The notes below the pieces were generated by a model. The model was not told the origin of the DNA. It did not search any database and worked only from the letters and a program-made list of their open reading frames with translations. A DNA stretch of 64,000 nucleotides, taken from the NCBI RefSeq assembly GCF_000159355.1, contig NZ_GG670120.1, forward strand, positions 382,756 to 446,755. The letters are read 5' to 3'. Within the stretch, counting starts at the first letter, position 1. Each line of letters begins with the position of its first letter. This stretch comes from Lactobacillus johnsonii ATCC 33200. GTDB taxonomy: Bacteria; Bacillota; Bacilli; Lactobacillales; Lactobacillaceae. Positions 16,889-24,291 of this stretch are shown here, piece by piece. The translations under genes were made by a program, and so were the position numbers.

Positions 16889-18046
16889 ATGGAACAATTA
16901 AGTCTTTTTTCAAAAGAAATAGAGAGAAAGCCGCGACCAGCAAATATCCCAGCGGTACCAAAAACTAAAGATACACAGGCTAGTTATTCGGTATGGGGAT
17001 GGTTATTTCAAATTACGGCAGCCATAGTTTTAGGCTTAAAATATCGAAAAAATATGACTAAGATTAAGGTCGAAGGAAAAACAGAAGATATTGAATTATA
17101 TTTTAGTGACAGAGATCCAATCTATGTTCAAGCAAAATCAACTGGAAAATCTATCGAAGAGAATGATAATGCAACTGCTCATTGTACTGCAGCAATGAAT
17201 ACTTTAATTAACACAACTAACATACACAAAAATAAATATTCAGAACTAATTTATATAAGTAATTATCTTAATCCATTGAAGTTATCTGAGGAAATATGGC
17301 GAGCAATGTGGAAGCCAGAAAAAACGGAATTATTTTTAGCTAGTTTTGAAGAAGACATACCTAAAGAAGGACAAGAATATTTATTAGAACGTATCAAAGC
17401 TGCACAAAAACAGTTAATGGATGGAAAATATTTATATACTACTACATATTTTTCATTGAAAAAGTTAAATGTGGCAACTTTAATATTCTCTAGAAAAAAT
17501 AGTATTGGTCAAGAGGAAAATATCAAAGAATGTAGAACTTTGAATAATTTGATCGATAAAATATTAGAAAGCGATCATACAGGAAAACTACGAGAAAGCA
17601 TAGAAGCTGAATTATATCGTAGATATCACAATAACGCTACTAATTTTGAACTTATGATAAAAAAGGAAGAGATATGTGGAATTTTTATTTATAAAATTAT
17701 TCAAGAAGCACCTGAAACATACTTAGAAAAATACGTTCCTATCTTTAATCAACGCGAAGTGAATACCTATGCAGACGATTTTATAGTAAAGCAATCACAA
17801 AATATAGATGTAATAAATAAAATATTATCTGATTTTTTGACTTTTGATGGACAAAAGTATCCAACTGAAGCTGAGAAAGAAGAGGCGTTTTTAGAACAAG
17901 AAAGTCGTGATAAAGAATTAGAAAATTACTTTCCACTTTCAGATAATGATGAAATAAGAAAAGAGTGTCTAAAATATTTAACATACAAGATACTTTATAA
18001 ACAACAAGTTATAACTCAAACAAAAAAGGAATTTAATATCCAATGA
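16889..18046 (+). CDS. Putative defence nuclease with Cap4/DUF4297-like N-terminal PD-(D/E)xK domain
   Basis: In the N-terminal 90 residues of this 385-aa protein, SYSVWGWLFQITAAIVL is followed by VEGKTEDIELYF and PIYVQAKST. The pattern aromatic-x-x-(Y/F)Q ... E62 ... E66-D67 ... Q81-x-K83 matches the Cap4/DUF4297 nuclease fold, in which (D/E) and QxK are the metal-binding and catalytic residues. The remaining 290 residues are charged, mostly helical and unrecognised. The stop overlaps the start of the ATPase gene by 4 bp (ATGA), so the two are translationally coupled. Nuclease plus SMC-like ATPase is the core of Lamassu/DdmABC and ABC-3C type systems, but I cannot assign the subtype. Confidence 0.7.
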   Translation: MEQLSLFSKEIERKPRPANIPAVPKTKDTQASYSVWGWLFQITAAIVLGLKYRKNMTKIKVEGKTEDIELYFSDRDPIYVQAKSTGKSIEENDNATAHCTAAMNTLINTTNIHKNKYSELIYISNYLNPLKLSEEIWRAMWKPEKTELFLASFEEDIPKEGQEYLLERIKAAQKQLMDGKYLYTTTYFSLKKLNVATLIFSRKNSIGQEENIKECRTLNNLIDKILESDHTGKLRESIEAELYRRYHNNATNFELMIKKEEICGIFIYKIIQEAPETYLEKYVPIFNQREVNTYADDFIVKQSQNIDVINKILSDFLTFDGQKYPTEAEKEEAFLEQESRDKELENYFPLSDNDEIRKECLKYLTYKILYKQQVITQTKKEFNIQ

Positions 18047-19548
18047 TTATAAAAGAAATGAAAATCCAGTCTTCGGAAGGAAAAAGAATATTTTCTTTTT
18101 CAACAAAAAATATTATTTTTAGTAAAAAAAATTCGGTTGGAAAAAGCACCTTGTTAAGAATATTGTTTTATGGATTGGGGTATCCAATACCGAGTACTTA
18201 TAAAATGAAATTTAAAAAATTAAAAATATGGGTAACGTTTCAGCGAGATAATAATTTATATCAAAGTTATCGGTATTCTGACTATTTAGAATTAAAAAAG
18301 AATGGAGAAATTTTTTATACAGATCCAATCTCTTCGAATTTATCTTCGTGGTATTCTCTAATTTGGGGCATTGATTCGTTAACAGTTTTAGACAATCTAT
18401 TGGGTGCAATATATTTGGAGCAGGATAAAGGATGGACTTTATTAAATCGTGGCAAAATAATTGGAAATATAAGCTTTAATATTCGAGATCTTTTAATAGG
18501 ATTGTCTGAAAATAATTCTGAAATATTAAATATGATAAGCGAAAAGAATCGTTTAAAACAAATTAAAGAAGAGACAAAAGCAATATTAAAATTAAGTGAG
18601 TATACTAATTATTCAAACAAACCTGTAGAAGAGGATATAGAATTAAGCGATGAAGATTTAAATAAATATAAGAATTTAAAAATTCAAGAACGCTTTTTAA
18701 AAACACGCATCAACGAATTGAAAAGAACTATAAATAGAACAAATTCCTTGAAAAATTATATTTATAGTTTGAATCTTTTAATTAAAAACCCAATTGCTGA
18801 TAAACCCCCAATAGTAGTAAATAAAAAAAATAATAATTTAATGCATTTTGACTCTACAACTGACTATCTAAAAACAGAATTAGTAAGTTTACAGCTAGAT
18901 CTTAATGATATTCAAAAACAAAAAGTAGAATTAGATAGAAAATTGGATGAAGATACGAATTCTTTATTTAGAACTGAAGATGTGGTTCAAAGCTCATTAA
19001 AAGCACTAAGTCATATAAAAATTAATAGAGAATTAATAGAAAAAAGACAAGATAATTTAGATAAAGAAATAGATGATTTGAATAAAGAAATAGATGAAGA
19101 ATTTAAAAAAAATAAAGAGATATTATCTGAAACTGAAGCGTGGATACGAAAGTTTGCAAAAATTCTGGGAATAGAAGATGTAATTAATTCTCATAGAGAT
19201 TATTTATTTACTCACGATATAAAATCAATTAGTGGTACGCAATATTATAAAGTTGTTTTTTGCTTTAAGATGGCTTACATAAAGGTTATTGAAAATCATA
19301 CTCAAACGTCTCTTCCTATCTTTTTAGATTCTCCAAGTGGTAGAGAAGTAACTAAAAGTAATATTGATAAAGTAATTAGAATTTTAAATGAATATTTCGA
19401 AAAAAATCAAATAATCATTGCTTCTATTTTTGATTATAATTTAAAAAATAAGAACATAATTGAAATTAAAAATAAAATTTTTGAATCAAATAATGTAGAT
19501 AGACCAGAAATAGAGTTACTAAAAGATTCAGACTTTAAGAATAAATAA
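18043..19548 (+). CDS. SMC/RecN-like coiled-coil ATPase, partner of the upstream nuclease
   Basis: The 501-aa protein has an atypical P-loop SKKNSVGKST (residues 27-36, Ser in place of the first Gly). A long charged, coiled-coil-rich middle (about 170-380) follows. The C-terminal head has SLPIFLDSPSGREV, a Walker B with Asp near 429 followed by the D-loop-like SPSG. The ATP head split around a coiled coil is the SMC/Rad50/ABC layout, and the small size points to phage-defence ATPases rather than chromosomal SMC. It probably senses or binds DNA and controls the nuclease. It is AT-rich with many AAA/ATT codons, unlike the core genes. No third subunit gene is seen. Confidence 0.7.
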   Translation: MIIKEMKIQSSEGKRIFSFSTKNIIFSKKNSVGKSTLLRILFYGLGYPIPSTYKMKFKKLKIWVTFQRDNNLYQSYRYSDYLELKKNGEIFYTDPISSNLSSWYSLIWGIDSLTVLDNLLGAIYLEQDKGWTLLNRGKIIGNISFNIRDLLIGLSENNSEILNMISEKNRLKQIKEETKAILKLSEYTNYSNKPVEEDIELSDEDLNKYKNLKIQERFLKTRINELKRTINRTNSLKNYIYSLNLLIKNPIADKPPIVVNKKNNNLMHFDSTTDYLKTELVSLQLDLNDIQKQKVELDRKLDEDTNSLFRTEDVVQSSLKALSHIKINRELIEKRQDNLDKEIDDLNKEIDEEFKKNKEILSETEAWIRKFAKILGIEDVINSHRDYLFTHDIKSISGTQYYKVVFCFKMAYIKVIENHTQTSLPIFLDSPSGREVTKSNIDKVIRILNEYFEKNQIIIASIFDYNLKNKNIIEIKNKIFESNNVDRPEIELLKDSDFKNK

Positions 19549-19676
19549 TTGCTATAGAGAATCACATGAATAATAATTAAAATATTTTTGATTATCTTAA
19601 TTGGGATGATATCATAACTAAAAGTTTTGAATAGAGAATTCTTAGTGATGCAAAACGAATTGCATAAGATGCACCA

Positions 19677-20318
19677 ATGGTTTACTTATCAACTGACTAC
19701 GTCTTTGATGGTCAAGGAACTACTCCTTGGGAACCTGACTTCAAGGGTTACAAGCCATTAAATGTTTATGGTGAAACTAAGCTTGGCGGAGAAGAAGCTG
19801 TTGCTAATACTTTAGACAAGTACTTCATCGTTCGTATTGCTTGGGTATTTGGTGTAAATGGTTCTAACTTTATTAAGACAATGCTTAAAGTTGGTTCAAA
19901 CCATGATGAAGTTAAAGTTGTTAGCGACCAAGTAGGTACACCAACTTATACTTTTGATTTAGCTCGCTTATTGGTAGACATGATTGAAACTGATAAGTAC
20001 GGCTACTACCATGCAACTAATGCGGAATTACCAGCAAGTGAAGGCAACCATGACGAAAATGGTACTAAGACCGGCTATATTTCTTGGTACGATTTTACTA
20101 AAGAAATCTACCGTCAAGCAGGCTACAAGACTAAGGTAACTCCTGTAACTACTGAAGAATATGGTTTATCAAAGGCTGTTCGTCCATTTAACTCTCGCTT
20201 AGACAAGAGTAAGTTAGAAGAAAACGGCTTTAAGCCACTTCCAACTTGGCCGGACGCTATTAGCCGATACTTAGACATTTTAAAGGACGACGGCTTCTTT
20301 GATGAGTTGGGTAAGTAA
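19677..20318 (+). pseudogene. rfbD: 5'-truncated dTDP-4-dehydrorhamnose reductase (RfbD/RmlD)
   Basis: The readable part is 213 residues and starts at MVYLSTDYVFDGQG, which in RmlD lies about 70 residues into the protein. The Rossmann GxxGxxG NAD(P) motif is therefore missing. Upstream, GDAKRIA followed by an in-frame TAA (19665-19667) and DAPM can be read as a decayed extension. The YxxxK active site (YGETK) and the C-terminal domain are intact. RmlD makes the last step of dTDP-L-rhamnose. Without its cofactor site this fragment is not expected to work. Codon use is like core genes, unlike the AT-rich defence genes on both sides, suggesting the island was inserted into or recombined with a rhamnose locus. 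Confidence 0.85.
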
Positions 20319-20344
20319 GTTTTTAACTAAATAATACCGAATGA

Positions 20345-20373
20345 AAGGCTAAGCATTGTGCTTGGTCTTTTTT
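20345..20373 (+). terminator. Terminator after the rfbD fragment
   Basis: AAGGCTAAGCA pairs with TGCTTGGTCTT (wobble pairs included) around a short loop, followed by a T-run. It insulates the second RT cassette. Confidence 0.7.
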
Positions 20374-20416
20374 GATGGAAAAAGGGAAAACTGTAATCTT
20401 AAACAGAAATACTTGC

Positions 20417-20445
20417 TTGATAAAATTATTTTTTATTTATATTAT
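20417..20445 (+). promoter_or_regulatory. Sigma-A-type promoter of RT cassette B
   Basis: The -35 is TTGATA (20417-20422) and the -10 is TATTAT (20440-20445) with a 17-bp spacer. The spacing and the distance to the first RNA hairpin are the same as in cassette A. Confidence 0.72.
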
Positions 20446-20450
20446 ATAAT

Positions 20451-20782
20451 TGCGTTATGATGAAATTAGGCATAACGGAAAAGGATTGAAGTCAAGATCT
20501 TGGTCGAGAATTGATTAATAATAAATTCAATGCCAAGTTTGATGACTGAAGAATGTGTTTCTTGATCTAAGGTAATCCAGAAGACTTCCACAATTAATAG
20601 AAGAACTTGTAATCTTGGAGAAAGACTCATAACAATTCCTTTCGTCTTTATAATAACATGAAGATGCATGATATTACTGAGTAGTTGTAATTCATCTCAG
20701 TGTTTATCTGTCATGGATTATAAGATTTTTTACACAGTACCCACTGGTTAGGAACGCTACTCTCCGTTGCCAGTGGGTATCG
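20451..20782 (+). ncRNA. Structured RNA upstream of RT-B (putative DRT-type template/guide RNA)
   Basis: The same six-hairpin plan as in cassette A. SL1: CGTTATG (20453-20459) with 20471-20477. SL2: CTTGG/CCAAG enclosing a GAATT/AATTC hairpin, with an outer GTCA/TGAC. SL3: CTTC (20585-20588) with GAAG (20600-20603), the covarying pair. SL4: TCTTTAT (20645-20651) with 20658-20664. SL5: 20685-20695 with 20713-20723, kept by two G-U pairs where A has Watson-Crick pairs. SL6: TACCCACTGG (20738-20747) with 20770-20779. The RT start is 21 bases after SL6. The RNA probably binds, and serves as template for, the intact RT. End points are estimates. Confidence 0.68.
20466..20630 (-). CDS. Small hydrophobic ORF antisense to the RT-B upstream RNA
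   Basis: This 54-aa ORF, MSLSPRLQVLLLIVEVFWIT and onwards, ends in RYA like its cassette A counterpart. The AAAGGA ribosome site (20637-20642) is 6 bp upstream of ATG 20628-20630. The two peptides share the LSPR start, the hydrophobic LLLIV-x-VFWITLDQET block and the C-terminal IL-T/S-IL-x-RYA. The frame stays open upstream to 20699. It could be translated from an antisense transcript or from a cDNA-derived transcript, or it may simply reflect RNA conservation. The plus strand has no ORF conserved in both copies over this stretch. Confidence 0.38.
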   Translation of the reverse strand: MSLSPRLQVLLLIVEVFWITLDQETHSSVIKLGIEFIINQFSTKILTSILFRYA

Positions 20783-20800
20783 TCATTTATTGGGGTAATT

Positions 20801-22126
20801 ATGAATATTAATGAATGGTTTGAAGACCCAAAAGTATTTGAAAAGAGTAAAAGAGAATATGCACATTTTGATCTTCGAACTGATTTAGCTAAATGCAAGA
20901 AATATATTACTAATTCTAAAAATATTGAGCGACATGGTTTTTATCCGTTTATAAAATATGATCTTGAATATCATAAATATAATAGGGCGGAAGGAAGAAA
21001 AACAAAGAAGCGTACCATTTGTTATGCATCTCATATTGATAGTTGTATTTTTCAATATTATAGTTTTTTAATTAATAAAAAATATAATGCACGTCTAAAA
21101 CAAGATGGCATTTACGAAGTGCCAATAGCATATCGAACAGATCTACATACAGATACTATTGCTGAATTTAGAAAAATGCATCAGTTCATGATTCAGCATC
21201 CTTCTTCTTATGTTATGATTGGCGATTTTACAAGCTTTTTTGACAAAATTGACCATCAATATTTAAAAGAGCGCTTATGTGATTTATTACAAGTCGATAA
21301 GCTTAATTCCGATTATTATGCGATATTTAAACGAATTACCAAATATGATTATTGGGATTTAACAGATCTCTATCGATTAAATAATCTTAATCCAAAGAAG
21401 AGAAAAGATAAGATTAAGATAAATTCTAAAGTAAGAATTCTCTCTCAAAGTGATTATAAGAAATATCGATCACACATTAGGCAACATCAAGACAATAAAG
21501 GAATTCCGCAAGGCTCATCAATTAGTGCATGTCTAGCAAATGTTTATATGTTAGAAATTGATCGGCTGATTAATGAATTTGTAGTTGCACGTGGCGGTAT
21601 TTATAGAAAATACAGTGACGATTTTATAATTATCTTACCTATGGATACTAGTTCAACTGATGATATTGAAAAAATAATTCTAAAATTTGGAGCATTTAAA
21701 GATAAAGGTATTTTGGAATTACAACCAGAAAAGACGCAAGTTTATAAATTACAAGACCATTCAGTCGTGAATATCGGTCATCTTTTTACTCCGAGCTTGA
21801 ATGAAAAGAACAAAACAATTAATTTTATTGGCTTTACTTTTGACGGTAATGCAATAAAAATACGCGAAAAAACAACAAGTAAATATTATTATCGAATGCA
21901 TCATAAAGCTAAAGGTGTCGCTCATCAATATTATCGTAATAAGTATTACAAGGGTGCAGATAAGTTATATCAACTGTATTCTCCAAATGGTCAGTATGGA
22001 AAAGGTAATTATTTTACTTATTTAAGTAGAGTTCAGAATGCTTTCCCCAACCAATCTATTATGATTTCAGAGGATAGGATTATGACGAATATTAGGCTGA
22101 CTTTGAAGAAAAATAGGTGGGGATAG
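20801..22126 (+). CDS. Drt2-like (UG-group) defence-associated reverse transcriptase B
   Basis: The 441-aa protein is intact. The N-terminal region AHFDLRTDLAKCKKY, HGFYPFIKYDL and KRTICYASHIDS precedes the palm. Motif A is GDFTSFFDKIDH (Asp142, Asp148), motif B GIPQGSSIS (234-242), and motif C YSDD (271-274) with both catalytic Asp. The TINFIGFTFDG block starts the thumb. No maturase, nuclease or protease domain is attached, and no msr/msd-type retron repeats were seen, so it is neither a group II intron nor an obvious retron. The size, the HFD/YPFI/ASHID features and the upstream RNA fit Drt2-type enzymes, which make concatemeric cDNA from an upstream ncRNA. Subtype is from memory of the family, not a search. 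Confidence 0.8.
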   Translation: MNINEWFEDPKVFEKSKREYAHFDLRTDLAKCKKYITNSKNIERHGFYPFIKYDLEYHKYNRAEGRKTKKRTICYASHIDSCIFQYYSFLINKKYNARLKQDGIYEVPIAYRTDLHTDTIAEFRKMHQFMIQHPSSYVMIGDFTSFFDKIDHQYLKERLCDLLQVDKLNSDYYAIFKRITKYDYWDLTDLYRLNNLNPKKRKDKIKINSKVRILSQSDYKKYRSHIRQHQDNKGIPQGSSISACLANVYMLEIDRLINEFVVARGGIYRKYSDDFIIILPMDTSSTDDIEKIILKFGAFKDKGILELQPEKTQVYKLQDHSVVNIGHLFTPSLNEKNKTINFIGFTFDGNAIKIREKTTSKYYYRMHHKAKGVAHQYYRNKYYKGADKLYQLYSPNGQYGKGNYFTYLSRVQNAFPNQSIMISEDRIMTNIRLTLKKNRWG

Positions 22127-22503
22127 GAGTAGAGATGCATTCTCAAAGGCTAGAATTGATTTTGAGAATTTAAGGGGATCATTTGTAAAAAGAAAAGAAA
22201 ATATGATATCGCTAATTATGGGGAGAAAAAACTTTCCATTGGGATGGCAAAAATTTGGAATTAGTAATTAAGGTTTATTTGGCAGGTTAATATTTGTAGA
22301 TAAAAAGATAGTCCTTTTGTTCAGTGGACTATCTTTTTAATATGGATAATTATGAAGAAATATTAATGTGCTTAGTTAGGATTTTATGACTTCCTTAGCT
22401 GTGGGAGGGTAGACTAAAAAACAAAATAATAAGAATAAATGTGCCTATTAACTTGTTTTTAAAAGAGGTAAAATGATTCTGAATAGTACTTGGAGTGAAA
22501 AGA
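22127..22503. other. Gene-poor segment between RT-B and htpX
   Basis: No convincing gene in either strand. It contains a terminator at 22302-22338. A possible htpX promoter has TTAACT (22448-22453) and TAAAAT (22469-22474) with a short 15-bp spacer. A short ORF follows the RT-B stop after AGGAG (12 codons), but it is not conserved after RT-A, so I do not call it. Confidence 0.5.
22302..22338 (+). terminator. Rho-independent terminator closing the defence island
   Basis: AAAAAGATAGTCC (22302-22314) pairs perfectly with GGACTATCTTTTT (22326-22338). Confidence 0.9.
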
Positions 22504-23421
22504 ATGCTTTATAAACAAATTGAACAGAATAAACGAAATACTTGGATTATTTTAGGTCTATACACCTTGTTGATACTAATAATAAGTATTTTTCTTGGGA
22601 TGCTTTTTACAGTTTATATTGGAGGGTTATTCTTTGTTATAGGTTTGATTTACATTGCACACGTCTACTTTGATGCAACTCGCCATCTTATGAAAGTAAC
22701 AAATGCTGTTGAAATCACTAAAGAAACAGAGCCCCAAATTTATGAATTAGTTGAAGAACTCTGTTTAGCCGGTGGGTTGCCAGTTCCAAAATTATATATT
22801 ACTCCTGATCAGGCGCCAAATGCGTTTGCTACCGGACGCGATCCACAACATGCAAGTTTAGCTTTAACGCAAGGACTATTGAATATGATGAATAAAAAGG
22901 AAGTTCAAGGTGTCATTGGCCATGAACTTTCTCATATTCGAAACTATGATACTCGTATTACAGTTTTAGCCAGTGCGCTAACTAGTTTAATTACAATGAC
23001 TGGTATAGGAATCGTTGTATTTGGATGGGGTGTATTAACTAGTGAGAGTAAAGGTTTGTTAGGTCTTCTCATCAAATTTTTTGCCTTATTTTTGATTATT
23101 GTAGGTGGAATTATTTCTATTATTGGAATTCCTATAGCAAAGTTGCTATTTTTACTAGTATCACGTCAGAGAGAATATTTAGCGGATATTGGTTCAGTTG
23201 ATTTGACACGTGAACCAAGCGGCTTAATTTCTGCTCTGTCTAAACTTGAAAAGCTAGAAGAAGGAGAGAGTATTCCACAAATTGGATCACAAGATTTAGC
23301 CCTACAACATTTGTATTTTAATTTTCCGAGTGCTCATAATTGGATTAACCGCCTTTTCTCCGATCATCCACCTTTGGATAAAAGAATTGAACGCCTAGAA
23401 AATAGTAATCGGATAAAATAA
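22504..23421 (+). CDS. htpX: HtpX-family membrane zinc metalloprotease
   Basis: The 305-aa M48B protease has four hydrophobic segments (about 13-33, 37-55, 155-180, 190-220). The zinc motif HELSH is at 140-144, and the third-ligand region REYLADIGSVDLTREPSGL follows the last membrane pair. HtpX degrades misfolded membrane proteins on the cytoplasmic side. The start is placed at ATG 22504, 6 bp after GGAGTG; a GTG three codons earlier overlaps that ribosome site. Lactobacilli often carry lemA next to htpX, but here the upstream neighbour is the defence island. Confidence 0.95.
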   Translation: MLYKQIEQNKRNTWIILGLYTLLILIISIFLGMLFTVYIGGLFFVIGLIYIAHVYFDATRHLMKVTNAVEITKETEPQIYELVEELCLAGGLPVPKLYITPDQAPNAFATGRDPQHASLALTQGLLNMMNKKEVQGVIGHELSHIRNYDTRITVLASALTSLITMTGIGIVVFGWGVLTSESKGLLGLLIKFFALFLIIVGGIISIIGIPIAKLLFLLVSRQREYLADIGSVDLTREPSGLISALSKLEKLEEGESIPQIGSQDLALQHLYFNFPSAHNWINRLFSDHPPLDKRIERLENSNRIK

Positions 23422-23430
23422 GATAAGCAC

Positions 23431-23464
23431 GACCAAATATCATGAGATGGTATTTGGTCTTTTT
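23431..23464 (+). terminator. Terminator of htpX
   Basis: GACCAAATA (23431-23439) pairs with TATTTGGTC (23451-23459), followed by five T. Confidence 0.9.
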
Positions 23465-23570
23465 GTTGGGTTAAGCTGTAGGTTAAGCACTCTATTTTTT
23501 GTTGATAGAAACTAATGGAAAATGATATTATTTGAATTAGGGAATGGCATTATATCAGAGATCTTTTAGT

Positions 23571-23706
23571 GTATTCTCCACGTAAGTGGAGCTGCTTCTG
23601 ATGCCCCCCAAGTATGAAGATTTCGCAGTGCCTTGGTGTTCTCCATGTTTGTGGAGGTAATCCCATGAAAAGTGGTGTTGGCAAAATTACTAACTCGTAT
23701 TCTCCA
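23571..23706. CRISPR. Relic type I-E CRISPR array (two repeats and a partial third, no cas genes)
   Basis: Repeat-like units start at 23571 (GTATTCTCCACGTAAGTGGA...), 23636 (GTGTTCTCCATGTTTGTGGA...) and 23697 (GTATTCTCCA only). They contain the CTCCA...TGGAG palindrome of lactobacillar type I-E repeats (L. acidophilus has the GTATTCTCCACGTATGTGGA core). Units 2 and 3 are exactly 61 nt apart, i.e. a 28-nt repeat plus a 33-nt spacer (23664-23696). Units 1 and 2 are 65 nt apart. The repeats have diverged and the third is cut after ten bases. No cas gene is present in the window, so this is a dead remnant. Confidence 0.75.
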
Positions 23707-23842
23707 GTAAATAAAAAATGCCACATCATTCAAAACATACTATATCTATACAATCCTACGTTAATCAGTTGAATGACTTGATAGCTCATATTAGTTGATT
23801 TATATAAAAAATATCAAGAGAGAAAAAATATGACACCATCAA

Positions 23843-23873
23843 TTGACTAAAGGCCAATAGGATTTGCTACAAT
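23843..23873 (+). promoter_or_regulatory. Promoter of the unassigned structured RNA
   Basis: The -35 is TTGACT (23843-23848) and the extended -10 is TGCTACAAT (TACAAT 23868-23873). The 19-bp spacer is long but is compensated by the TG extension. It starts a transcript at about 23880. Confidence 0.65.
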
Positions 23874-23879
23874 AAATGA

Positions 23880-24064
23880 AGGGACAAGTGAACGTAGTTT
23901 ATTAGAAAGAAGAACAATGGCACTATGCTAAAAAAGTGATTCACGAGTCTACTATGAAAGTAAGAGATAGTTAGGTGAACGCGCATAGAGGTCAGATAGG
24001 TGTGGGTGCGAGCCCCATCTTGCTTGTCTTAAAGAAAACGATACTCAAACGAGTGTCGTTTTTA
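23880..24064 (+). ncRNA. Unassigned structured RNA of about 185 nt with a T-arm-like hairpin
   Basis: No coding frame explains this segment. It has its own promoter, a closing stem GACAAG (23883-23888) with CTTGTC (24023-24028), and a TTCAC/GTGAA stem near 23941-23979 enclosing CTA-CTAT/ATAG-TAG. A strong GC hairpin, GGTG-T-GGG around TGCGAG with CCCCATC (about 23999-24019), resembles a tRNA T-arm. A terminator, AACGATACTC (24037-24046) with GAGTGTCGTT (24051-24060), ends it. It is not a full tRNA, tmRNA, RNase P RNA or SRP RNA that I recognise. It sits between the CRISPR relic and a lipoprotein pseudogene. Confidence 0.55.
24035..24064 (+). terminator. Terminator of the unassigned structured RNA
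   Basis: A 10-bp stem around AAAC, followed by five T. The following 24065-24290 is AT-rich and shows nothing I can support. Confidence 0.85.
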
Positions 24065-24291
24065 TTTTTTGTTTTTTTCTCAAGGATAGGACTTAAATAT
24101 TTAATAAAGATAATTCAAATCATCATCCCTAAATACATTAACTCTACTTGTTATGAAATAAAGCATTGATAAGGTATTTCTATTTGTTATACGGCTGTAA
24201 AATCATCACGTAAAGCAGGTTTAAAGCCTACTCTCATAACAGGCTAATCCGTAATTTGAAAACTAAATTCGTTATATAATCTGTATAATTT

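Noticed and set aside
20801..22126. RT-B as a group II intron or retron reverse transcriptase
   Set aside because: It has no maturase or endonuclease domain, no intron domain V/VI fold nearby, and I saw no msr/msd inverted-repeat pair of retron type.
23998..24030. A tRNA gene, suggested by a T-arm-like hairpin
   Set aside because: There is no matching acceptor, D-arm or anticodon arm at the right spacing, the T-loop differs from TTCRANY at the second base, and no CCA follows.
24170..24290. Short minus-strand frame before the lipoprotein relic
   Set aside because: It has about 16 codons, no ribosome site and no recognisable product.
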